64,000 bases of DNA from JALYLC01 sp963743275 (lineage in GTDB: Bacteria > Actinomycetota > Thermoleophilia > Gaiellales > JALYLC01), in contig CAVUPB010000008.1 of the NCBI GenBank assembly GCA_963743275.1, positions 248,001-312,000 of the forward strand. The letters are read 5' to 3'. The translations under genes were made by a program, and so were the position numbers. How positions within the stretch are numbered: position 1 is the first letter of the stretch; the number at the start of each line of letters is the position of its first letter. The notes beneath the pieces were generated by a model. That model did no database searches, had not been told where the DNA came from, and was given only the letters and a program-made list of their open reading frames with translations. Of this stretch, positions 31,607 through 38,412 are shown one piece after another.

Positions 31607-31629
31607 CGTGCGAGCATCGCAGATATGCG

Positions 31630-32502
31630 CTACGTGGGACTCAGCTGGCGCGCCGGCAGCGCGGGTGCGTCGACGACATGCGGATGCAGGAGGTGCGCGA
31701 GCTGCGCCACGCCCTCGGCGACGCGCGGGCCCGGGCGGGAGTAGGCGGCGTCGCCGTCGACCGCGACGACGCGCGCGCCGAGAGCGGGCACGGCCGCCGC
31801 CTCGCTCACGGTGCGCTCGAGGTCGAAGCCGCACGGCGCGAGGACGATCAGGTGGGGCGCGGCGGCGGCGACCGCCTCCCAGGTGGTCGCGAACGAGCGC
31901 TCGCGCGCGCGCCCGAGCACCTCCTCGCCGCCGGCGAGCTCGACCATCTCGGGCACCCAGTGCCCGGCGGCAAACGGAGGGTCGAGCCATTCGGCCACGA
32001 ACACGCGCGGGCGGCCCGCGCCGCGCACCGCCTGGCGAACACCCTCGATGCGGTGGGCCATGGCCTGCGCGAGCCGCTCGCCGGCCGCGGCGACGCCGAG
32101 GTGCCGCGCGATCGTCCGGATCGACTCCTCGATGCCGCCGAGATCGCGGGGATCGAGCGCGATCGTCTCGACGCCGGCGTGTACGACGCGCCGGACGTCG
32201 CCGCTCGGGACGGCGCACACCTCGCACAGATCCTGCGTCAGGATGACGTCGGGAGCCAACTGCTCGAGCAGGTCGGCGTCGATCGCGTAGAGCGGCTTCC
32301 CGTCGGCGAGCGCGTCGTGCACCGCGCGGTCGATGGCCGCGCTCGCGATCGCGGTCGTGTCGATGCGCGAGGCCGAGACCACCGGCACCGCCTGCACCTC
32401 GGGCGGGTAGGTGCACTCGTGCGAGCGCCCGACGAGCGAATCGGCCAGGCCGAGCGCCGCGACGATCTCGGTGGCGCTCGGGACGAGGGAGACGATGCGC
32501 AC
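31630..32502 (-). CDS. BtuF-like cobalamin/siderophore-binding protein
   Basis: 290 residues from GTG 32502. RIVSLVPSATEIVAALGLAD at the N-terminus and APDVILTQDLCEVCAV are the fold signatures of the FecCD-type periplasmic binding family. The CEVCAV pair and WLDPPFAAGHWVPEMVELAG are found in the cobalamin-binding subgroup. There is no signal peptide or lipobox before the domain, so either the start is wrong or it acts inside the cell. No ABC permease accompanies it. Confidence 0.85.
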   Translation of the reverse strand: MRIVSLVPSATEIVAALGLADSLVGRSHECTYPPEVQAVPVVSASRIDTTAIASAAIDRAVHDALADGKPLYAIDADLLEQLAPDVILTQDLCEVCAVPSGDVRRVVHAGVETIALDPRDLGGIEESIRTIARHLGVAAAGERLAQAMAHRIEGVRQAVRGAGRPRVFVAEWLDPPFAAGHWVPEMVELAGGEEVLGRARERSFATTWEAVAAAAPHLIVLAPCGFDLERTVSEAAAVPALGARVVAVDGDAAYSRPGPRVAEGVAQLAHLLHPHVVDAPALPARQLSPT

Positions 32503-32571
32503 GCCGGCAAGCTTACGGGTGGGGGAAGAAGGATCCCCAGGGGCCGTGCGGTATTTGCCTCGGACGATGAC

Positions 32572-32577
32572 TAACGT
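32572..32577 (+). promoter_or_regulatory. Candidate -10 element deciding the fusion-protein start
   Basis: TAACGT ends seven bases before ATG 32585. The upstream in-frame ATG at 32567 would precede the box, so a leaderless start at 32585 is preferred; it also gives the cleaner signal peptide. Confidence 0.45.
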
Positions 32578-32584
32578 ACGAGGC

Positions 32585-34195
32585 ATGAGGAGGAAGCTCT
32601 CGCTCGTCGTTGCGGCGGTCCTGGTGTCGCTGCCCGTGGCCGCGTACGCGGCCGTGCTCTCGCCCGGTCCCCACAGCCCGTTCACGGTGCGCGGCGCCAA
32701 CATCCAGGATCCGACCGGCAAGCGCTTCATCGTGCGCGGGGCCGTGATCGCGCCGAACGCGCTGACCAATCCGCAGGGCGCGCTCGACGCGAAGGCGCTG
32801 GCCGGCGTCAAGCACGACGCGCACGTGCTCGCCTCGATGGGCGTCAACACGGTGCGCCTCGACGTCTCGGCGGTCGCGAACTCCGACGAGCGCCTGGCCG
32901 CGATCAAGCACGCCGTCGCCGCTGCCCGCTCCGCCAACCTCGTGGTCATCCTCTCGGTGCACGGCGGCACGGCCGAGCAGGCGCTCACGTTCGTGAGCTA
33001 CCTCGCGGCCAAGTTCCACAAGGATCGCTCCGTGTGGCTGCAGCCCGCCTTCGACCCGTCCTGCGACGGCGCCGAGGCCGACCGCAACCGCTGTATCTCG
33101 TGGTCGGCGTGGCGGGCCGAGCAGCGCGCGCTCGTGCACGCGATCCGCGGCGCGGGCATGCACTCGCCGATCCTGCTCTCGACGCCGCGCCGCTCCGGCG
33201 ACCTCCGCCTCCTGGCGCACTACCACCTGACCGACAAGGGCATCGTCTACGGCGTGCACTTCCACGGCGGGCCGCGCACGAAGCTGACGGTCGCCAACCG
33301 CAAGCGCCTCGGCAAGCTCTTCGCGGGCCCGCGCACGCGCAAGTTCGCGATCATCGCCGACGACCTCGGGCGCGTCGCGCCGAGCGGACGCGTCGACACG
33401 CCGGGCTGGAGCGACGACTTCACCGCCTACGTCGCCAACTGGACGATCAACCGCGGAGGCGACGGCGCCATCGCCGCGGCCTGGACGCGCTACGGCCCCG
33501 AGGCCATGCGTGCGCGCCACGGCTCGGGCCTCTCGCGCTTCGGCGCCACGTACGCGTCGCGCTTCCTCGCGCTGACCTATGCCGTCGATCACCCGCTGCG
33601 CGCGCCCCGGGGCCTCCGCGGCGTGCTCGCGAGCGGCGATCAGGGCCACGACGTGCGCGTGCTCCAGCAGGATCTCGTCGACCGCGGCTACCTGGCGGCC
33701 GACGAGGTCACCGGCACGTACGACTACGGCACGGAGCAGGCCGTGATGGCGCTCGAGGGCTACAACGACCTCAACCACGGCGGCGTCCGCGACGGCATCG
33801 CCGGCCCGGCGGTGCGCGCGCTCGCAGCCGGCGGCGACCGGCCGAAGCCGCAGCACGGCGGCCCCGCGCACGTCGAGGTGAGCCTCGGCCAGCAGGTGCT
33901 CATGCTCGTGCGCAAGGGCGGCGTCGTCGCGCGGGCGATCCACATCTCGAGCGGCGCCGGCGGCAAGACGCCGGCGGGCGACTACAACGTCTACTCGAAG
34001 GCGACGATGAGCTGGTCGAAGCCGTTCAAGACCTGGCTGCCGTTCGCGTCGTACTTCACCGGCGGGTACGCGCTGCACGAGTACCCGATCGTGCCCGGCT
34101 ACCCGGCCTCGCACGGCTGCGTGCGGATGCCGTCGAGCGAGGCGCAGCGCGTCTACGCCTACGCCACGCTGCACATGCCCGTGATCGTGGCGTAG
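32585..34195 (+). CDS. Exported cellulase-like / peptidoglycan-binding / L,D-transpeptidase fusion
   Basis: 536 residues. Signal peptide: RRKLSLVVAAVLVSLPVAAY. Residues ~30-330 resemble a GH5-type TIM barrel (VRGANIQDPTGKRFIVRGAV, MGVNTVRLDVSAV, LVVILSVHGG, IVYGVHFHGG), although the usual NE catalytic pair is not evident. Residues ~335-405 are a PG_binding_1-like repeat (GDQGHDVRVLQQDLVDRGYL). Residues ~415-536 are a YkuD domain: ALHEYPIVPGYPASHGCVRM, with the catalytic Cys at about 512. It should make 3-3 crosslinks or attach proteins in the cell wall, perhaps after docking to glycan through the barrel. This domain order is unusual. Confidence 0.85.
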   Translation: MRRKLSLVVAAVLVSLPVAAYAAVLSPGPHSPFTVRGANIQDPTGKRFIVRGAVIAPNALTNPQGALDAKALAGVKHDAHVLASMGVNTVRLDVSAVANSDERLAAIKHAVAAARSANLVVILSVHGGTAEQALTFVSYLAAKFHKDRSVWLQPAFDPSCDGAEADRNRCISWSAWRAEQRALVHAIRGAGMHSPILLSTPRRSGDLRLLAHYHLTDKGIVYGVHFHGGPRTKLTVANRKRLGKLFAGPRTRKFAIIADDLGRVAPSGRVDTPGWSDDFTAYVANWTINRGGDGAIAAAWTRYGPEAMRARHGSGLSRFGATYASRFLALTYAVDHPLRAPRGLRGVLASGDQGHDVRVLQQDLVDRGYLAADEVTGTYDYGTEQAVMALEGYNDLNHGGVRDGIAGPAVRALAAGGDRPKPQHGGPAHVEVSLGQQVLMLVRKGGVVARAIHISSGAGGKTPAGDYNVYSKATMSWSKPFKTWLPFASYFTGGYALHEYPIVPGYPASHGCVRMPSSEAQRVYAYATLHMPVIVA

Positions 34196-34204
34196 CCCGG
34201 GGCG

Positions 34205-34627
34205 TCAGGTTCCGGGCAGGGTGGCGGTCGCCCGGCAGACGAGACCCTGCGGCCCCCACGCGGTCGCCGTGATCGCGTCGGCGCCGGTCAGGTCGGGCAG
34301 CGTGCGCCGCAGCTCGAACGATCCGCTCGAGCCGGCCGTCTTCTGCGTGCCCTTGAAGGCGACGCGACGCTCCTGCACGAGGACGACGCGCCAGGTGCTG
34401 ACGCGGCCGCGCCGCAGCCGGAAGCGCACCTCGATGCCGCCGTCGCCGCTCTTGAGCCGGAGCTCCGAGCTCGCGCCCTTGCTGCAGACGGCGGCGACGC
34501 GGACATCGCCCCCGTCCTTGGCGAGGGCCGCGACCGGACGGGCGGCGAGCAGTGCCAGGACGACGACGCCGAGCAGGGCGACGAACAGGCGCGGGTCGAG
34601 GTGAATGCGGGGGGCGAGACGGGCCAC
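34205..34627 (-). CDS. Small exported two-Cys protein A, paralog of the gene at 36774
   Basis: 140 residues from GTG 34627. N-terminal basic segment and hydrophobic stretch (LFVALLGVVVLALLAARPVA, ~14-33) form a signal peptide or anchor. The ~95-residue mature domain starts DVRVAAVCSKGASSELRLKS and ends GLVCRATATLPGT, with one Cys near each end. It aligns throughout with the product at 36774 (VCS...LKLK...EVEFEV...WKVT...SGSF...CSATA). A beta-sandwich closed by a disulfide is likely. A DosR-box-like palindrome lies 37-50 bases upstream. It follows the response regulator gene on the same strand. No family name recognised. Confidence 0.75.
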   Translation of the reverse strand: MARLAPRIHLDPRLFVALLGVVVLALLAARPVAALAKDGGDVRVAAVCSKGASSELRLKSGDGGIEVRFRLRRGRVSTWRVVLVQERRVAFKGTQKTAGSSGSFELRRTLPDLTGADAITATAWGPQGLVCRATATLPGT

Positions 34628-34654
34628 GCCCTCAGTGTGCGACGTCGCGGCAGC

Positions 34655-34681
34655 GGCCGCAACGGGACTTTGGTCCCAGTG
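34655..34681 (-). promoter_or_regulatory. DosR-box-like palindrome in a 27-bp element (copy 1)
   Basis: The core GGGACTTTGGTCCC (34664-34677) is a perfect GGGAC-N4-GTCCC palindrome, matching the binding site of DosR/NarL-type regulators. The 27-bp block around it matches 23 of 27 bases of a block at 36698-36724, in the same orientation relative to the paralogous small genes. It lies between the response-regulator stop (34690) and the small gene start (34627). Confidence 0.7.
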
Positions 34682-34689
34682 CAGCGGCG

Positions 34690-35325
34690 TCAGCTCTCGA
34701 GCTCGCTGCGGAGCCCGTGGCGCTCGACCCAGAGAATCGCCTGGACGCGGTCGGTCACGCCGATCTGGCGGAAGATGCTCGTGAGGTGCGACTTGACGGT
34801 CTTCTCGCTGATCTCGAGCCGCCGCGCGATCAGCTTGTTCGGCATGCCGTCGAGCAGCAGCGAGAGCACCATGCGCTCGCGCGGCGAGATGCCGGCGAGC
34901 GGATCGGGGGCGCTCTTGGCCTCGAGCAGCGAGCGCGCCGCACGCGGATCGAGCGGCGACCCGCCGCCGGCGGCGGTGCGGATGCCGCGCACCACCTCGT
35001 CGGCCGAGGCGTCCTTGAGCAGGTAGCCGACCGCGCCCGCGTCGAGGGCGCCCATGATCCGCTGCCGGTCCGAGAACGAGGTGAGGATCAGGACCGTCGT
35101 CCCGGGAGCCTCGGCGAGGATCGCCTTCGTCGCCTCGATGCCGTCCATGACCGGCATCTCGATGTCCATGAGCACGACGTCCGGCGTCTCGGCCCGGCAG
35201 ATCTCGACCGCCTCGGCGCCGTTCGCGGCCGTGCCCACGAGCTCCAGGTCGGCCTGCGCGGCGATCACGCCCGCCAGCCCGTCGCGCAGGACGCCGTGGT
35301 CGTCGGCGATGGCCACGCGGATCAT
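34690..35325 (-). CDS. NarL/DosR-type response regulator
   Basis: 211 residues. The receiver domain (IRVAIADDHGVLRDGLAGVI) has its phospho-Asp in DVVLMDIEMPVMDG (about residue 54) and Lys in GYLLKDAS. The LuxR-type helix-turn-helix is GISPRERMVLSLLLDGMPNK, then LIARRLEISEKTVKSHLTSI. EKTVKSH resembles DosR EKTVKNY, the helix that reads GGGAC half-sites. It overlaps the kinase gene by four bases. GGGAC-N4-GTCCC type sites on both sides of the gene pair are its probable targets. Confidence 0.93.
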   Translation of the reverse strand: MIRVAIADDHGVLRDGLAGVIAAQADLELVGTAANGAEAVEICRAETPDVVLMDIEMPVMDGIEATKAILAEAPGTTVLILTSFSDRQRIMGALDAGAVGYLLKDASADEVVRGIRTAAGGGSPLDPRAARSLLEAKSAPDPLAGISPRERMVLSLLLDGMPNKLIARRLEISEKTVKSHLTSIFRQIGVTDRVQAILWVERHGLRSELES

Positions 35326-36671
35326 CGCGCCGGCACCTCGAGCTCGATCCTGGTGCCCGCGCCCTCGCTCGAGGTGATCGCGAGCGAGCCGCCGGACTGC
35401 CGCGCCAGCTCCTCGACGAGCGAGAGGCCGAGGTGGCCCTCGGCCAGCCGCTGCTCGCGCACGGCGGGATCGAAGCCGCGGCCGTCGTCGGAGACGACGA
35501 GGCGTGCGACGCCGTCGCGCACGTGCAGCTCGACGCCCACGGCCGTGGCGCCGGCGTAGGCGATGACGTTCCGCACCGCCTCCTGCGCGACGCGGTAGAT
35601 GAGCGCCTCCTGCTCGCGATCGAGGTGCTCCGTGCCGTCGATGGCGATCGACACGGCGGCGCCGCGTGCCTGCAGCGGGCTGACGAGGTCGGTGATCGCG
35701 GCCTCGAGCCCGGCTGCGGCGAGGTGCGGCGGGTGGAGCTCGACGAGCAGCGAGCGCAGGTCGCGCACGGTGCGGCGCAGGTGATCGATGGTCGTGCGGA
35801 GCTGATCGGCCTCGCCGCCGGCGCCCCGTGCGGCCGCGCTGTCGGCGAGCGGTGCGAGCGAGAAGGCGAGGCCGGCGATCTCCTGCACGGGCCCATCATG
35901 CAGGTACGCGGCGACGCGCCGCCGTTCCCGCGCCGAGGCGGCGATCGCGTTGCCGAGCAGCGCCTCGCGCTCCTCGTGGCCGCGCTGCAGCCGGCGCGTG
36001 AGCGACCAGATGAGCGGAGCCTGGATCAGCACGATCAGCGCGATGGCCGCGAGGATCGGCGGTGCGAGCGCGCGCAGCAGGTGCCGCGCGCTCGAGGTGA
36101 TCGATCCCGTGCGCTGGTAGACCTCGAACAGCATCGGCGTCCCCGACGGCGTGCGGATCCGCGTGTACGCCTCGATGAGGTCGCCGAGGCCGCGGTCGAG
36201 CTTGTTCTCCGGGCGGCTGAGGTCGCTGACCTCGACCTCGGCGCCGCCGTCGCGCAGGAGCTCGAGCTGGCCGGCATCGAGTGCGTAGCGACCGCCGATC
36301 TGGGCCGGATCGTCCGAGTAGAGCACGCGCCCCTGGGCCGACCAGATCTTCACGCGCACGATCGAGCTGCTCAGGACGCGGGCGACGACGACGTCGTCGA
36401 CCGCCGCCAGCGCGGCCGGCTTGCCCGTGAGCAGACCGTTGCCGAGCGTCGCCTCGACGAGCTGGCCCGACTCCTGGACCTTCGTCCGCGTGGCGCTCTT
36501 GGCCTCGTCGGTCGCGACCGAGCGGAGCGCGAAGTAGCCTCCGACGATCGCCACCGCGATCGCCGCCGCGCTGCCGAGCGCGAAGCGCAGGACGACGGAG
36601 CGCGCGGTCGGCGGGCCCTGCGCCGAACGGCGGCCGCGTGGCAGGCGAAGCGGGTGCATCGGCTCCATCAT
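35322..36671 (-). CDS. Sensor histidine kinase (HisKA_3 type) with extracytoplasmic domain
   Basis: 449 residues from ATG 36671. First membrane helix at ~30-50 (VVLRFALGSAAAIAVAIVGG), an outer sensor domain of ~170 residues (KSATRTKVQESGQLVEATLG, VLYSDDPAQIGGRYALDAGQ), and a second helix at ~225-245. The phospho-acceptor His is in ERRRVAAYLHDGPVQEIAGL. The ATPase has VAQEAVRNVIAYAGAT (N-box), VVSDDGRGFDP and GHLGLSLVEELA. Unlike mycobacterial DosS it has no GAF domains, so the signal is extracytoplasmic. It is cotranscribed with the response regulator. Confidence 0.93.
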   Translation of the reverse strand: MMEPMHPLRLPRGRRSAQGPPTARSVVLRFALGSAAAIAVAIVGGYFALRSVATDEAKSATRTKVQESGQLVEATLGNGLLTGKPAALAAVDDVVVARVLSSSIVRVKIWSAQGRVLYSDDPAQIGGRYALDAGQLELLRDGGAEVEVSDLSRPENKLDRGLGDLIEAYTRIRTPSGTPMLFEVYQRTGSITSSARHLLRALAPPILAAIALIVLIQAPLIWSLTRRLQRGHEEREALLGNAIAASARERRRVAAYLHDGPVQEIAGLAFSLAPLADSAAARGAGGEADQLRTTIDHLRRTVRDLRSLLVELHPPHLAAAGLEAAITDLVSPLQARGAAVSIAIDGTEHLDREQEALIYRVAQEAVRNVIAYAGATAVGVELHVRDGVARLVVSDDGRGFDPAVREQRLAEGHLGLSLVEELARQSGGSLAITSSEGAGTRIELEVPAR

Positions 36672-36697
36672 GGCCGCTCCGCGGCCCGCCGGGGGCC

Positions 36698-36724
36698 CAC
36701 CGGGACCAATGTCGCATTGCGGCC
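36698..36724 (+). promoter_or_regulatory. DosR-box-like palindrome in a 27-bp element (copy 2)
   Basis: GGGACCAATGTCGC (36702-36715) is a GGGAC-N4-GTCCC site with one mismatch. The 27-bp block matches copy 1 at 23 positions. It lies between the kinase start (36671, minus) and small exported gene B (36774, plus), so it could control both. Confidence 0.65.
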
Positions 36725-36773
36725 CGGACCGGCGCGTTGCGAGGCTGGGAGCGTCCCCGAAGAAAGGTGCTCC

Positions 36774-37157
36774 ATGTCCAGCCTGCGCATGATCCCCCTC
36801 GCCGTGACCCTCGCTCTCGGCACCGCCGCGGCCGGCGCGACGCCGATGGCGCTCGCCAAGAGCGGCCCTGGAGTGCGCGTCGGCGGCGTCTGCAGCCAGC
36901 AGTCGACGGCCAAGCTGAAGCTGAAGGCCGACAACGGCCGCATGGAGGTCGAGTTCGAGGTCGACCAGAACCGCAACGGCGTGCCGTGGAAGGTCACGTT
37001 CAAGCGCAACGGGGCGCTCGTCGCCTCGAAGACCGCGATCACGCGCGCCCCGAGCGGCTCCTTCTCGGCCAACCGCGTGCTCTCGGGCGCGCACGGCAAG
37101 GTCGTCGCCGTCGCGACGCGCGCCGGCGAGCGCTGCTCGGCGACCGCCGCCATCTGA
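36774..37157 (+). CDS. Small exported two-Cys protein B, paralog of the gene at 34205
   Basis: 127 residues from ATG 36774, with AGAAAGG upstream. Signal peptide MSSLRMIPLAVTLALGTAAA, cleaved near residue 28. The mature domain GVRVGGVCSQQSTAKLKLKA through ERCSATAAI keeps the two Cys of paralog A and the same beta-strand pattern. The two genes flank the two-component system and have matching upstream elements, so both are likely outputs of that system. Function unknown; binding of a ligand or of the sensor's outer domain is speculation. Confidence 0.75.
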   Translation: MSSLRMIPLAVTLALGTAAAGATPMALAKSGPGVRVGGVCSQQSTAKLKLKADNGRMEVEFEVDQNRNGVPWKVTFKRNGALVASKTAITRAPSGSFSANRVLSGAHGKVVAVATRAGERCSATAAI

Positions 37158-37215
37158 TCCGGCGCGGCGTCCGGCCCGGCGTGGTTAGCTAAGCTGAGCC
37201 ACGGGCCGGGCGCCC

Positions 37216-37288
37216 GCCCTCTTAGCTCAGTTGGTAGAGCACCTCCATGGTAAGGAGGGGGTCAACGGTTCGAGTCCGTTAGAGGGCT
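37216..37288 (+). tRNA. tRNA-Thr(GGT)
   Basis: A complete 73-base cloverleaf: acceptor arms GCCCTCT (37216-37222) and AGAGGGC (37281-37287), discriminator T, anticodon stem CCTCC/GGAGG around loop ATGGTAA (anticodon GGT), and T-loop GGTTCGAGTCC. CCA is not encoded. The 3' part from the anticodon stem onward is duplicated at 40966-41015, marking it as an integration site. Confidence 0.95.
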
Positions 37289-37292
37289 TCGC
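37243..37292 (+). repeat. Direct repeat / attL at tRNA-Thr
   Basis: Fifty bases from the anticodon stem to four bases past the tRNA end are identical to 40966-41015. Sequences on either side differ. This is the pattern left by a tyrosine integrase acting on a tRNA 3' end, with the tRNA restored on this side. Confidence 0.85.
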
Positions 37293-37310
37293 GGGATTTA
37301 CAGGACTTTT

Positions 37311-37478
37311 GTGAGTCCTCGCCCCCCGCCAGACGACATCATCCGCCGCCACACCGCCGCGCGGCTGGTCGGCGCTGGCCTCCCCCAATCCAAGAACGGG
37401 TATGGTCGCACGGACTGGACGGGCACGAAGGACGGCCATCTGAGGATCGAGTCAGACCATACGCATCGGACAAGATGA
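37311..37478 (+). CDS. Possible small protein (55 aa) at the left end of the element
   Basis: GTG 37311 to TGA 37476-37478 encodes 55 residues including DDIIRRHTAARLVGAGLPQS and a polar C-terminus rich in Gly, Thr, Asp and His. It begins 18 bases after the attL repeat. No ribosome binding site is obvious, and the composition could equally be a decayed gene end. No family recognised. Confidence 0.25.
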   Translation: MSPRPPPDDIIRRHTAARLVGAGLPQSKNGYGRTDWTGTKDGHLRIESDHTHRTR

Positions 37479-37488
37479 GACTGGTTTG

Positions 37489-38412
37489 GTGAGCGAAAGG
37501 CGGCTCAGAGTCGGACTCGTCATCGAGCCGACAGGCATCGACAACCCGTATAACCGCGGGGCCTACCTCGGGCTCGAGCGGGCCGTCCGCGAGCTGGGGA
37601 TCAGAGGGCGAGTGCTGACACCGGCCGCGAAGGAAGGCTACGCCCCGAGCCTCTCACTTCTCGCGCGACAGAAGTACGACCTCGCCATCGGAACCTTCTT
37701 TGCCGCCGCTGCGATCGACAGAGTCGCGACCGCGTTTCCCGAAACGAGGTTCGCCATCATCGACTTCGCCCACGACGATCTGGCGCATCGCCCGAGGAAC
37801 GTCGTGGGCCTCTTGTTCAGGGAAGAGCAAGCCGGTTATCTGGCCGGGCACCTGGCGGCGCTCGTGCTGACGCTCTCTCCCGGGGAGGAGGTGATCAGCT
37901 CGGTCGGCGGCCAGCGGGTGCCGTCGGTCGAGCGGTTCATTGCCGGCTACCAGGCAGGCGCGCGAGGAGCCAATCCTCGCGTCACGACGTTGAACAGCTA
38001 TACCGACTCCTTCCTCGACCCCGTGAAAGGTAGGTCGGTCGCCCTGAGCCAGATCGCGAGGGGATCGCGAGTCGTGTTCCAGGTCGCCAGCGCCTGCGGC
38101 CTCGGGGCGCTGGAGGCTGCAAGCGAGCGTGGAATCTGGGGGATCGGAGTCGATGTCGACCAATCCCACCTCGGCCGGCACATCCTGACGAGCGCGGTGA
38201 AGAGGATGGACGTCGCCGTATTCGACACGATCGAGGAGCTCGCGCGCGGGACGCTCGAGACCGGTCGCACCTCCCGCTTCTCCCTCCGGAACGGCGGTGT
38301 CGGCCTCGGCACGATCAGCGCGGGGGTGCCCCGCTCGCTCAAGGCCGAGATCGAGGACGTCAGGGCCGAGATCGTCGCCGGGAAGATCCCGATCGCGAGC
38401 TCGGTCACATAG
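37489..38412 (+). CDS. BMP-family ligand-binding protein without export signal
   Basis: 307 residues from GTG 37489. The PnrA/BMP fold is clear: LRVGLVIEPTGIDNPYNRGA, DLAIGTFFAAAAIDRVATAF, LFREEQAGYLAGHLAALVLT, ISSVGGQRVPSVERFIAGYQ, VVFQVASACGLGALEAASER and GIWGIGVDVDQSHLGRHILT. Exported BMP lipoproteins bind nucleosides, but here there is no signal peptide or lipobox, so the protein probably works in the cytoplasm, perhaps as a ligand sensor. Its end overlaps the convergent SARP gene by eight bases, suggesting a functional pair. Confidence 0.85.
   Translation: MSERRLRVGLVIEPTGIDNPYNRGAYLGLERAVRELGIRGRVLTPAAKEGYAPSLSLLARQKYDLAIGTFFAAAAIDRVATAFPETRFAIIDFAHDDLAHRPRNVVGLLFREEQAGYLAGHLAALVLTLSPGEEVISSVGGQRVPSVERFIAGYQAGARGANPRVTTLNSYTDSFLDPVKGRSVALSQIARGSRVVFQVASACGLGALEAASERGIWGIGVDVDQSHLGRHILTSAVKRMDVAVFDTIEELARGTLETGRTSRFSLRNGGVGLGTISAGVPRSLKAEIEDVRAEIVAGKIPIASSVT

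Noticed and set aside
37227..37439. Minus-strand frame encoding NGLEPLTPSLPW
   Set aside because: It is the antisense of tRNA-Thr; the same peptide appears at 40899-41162 only because the tRNA 3' part is duplicated there.
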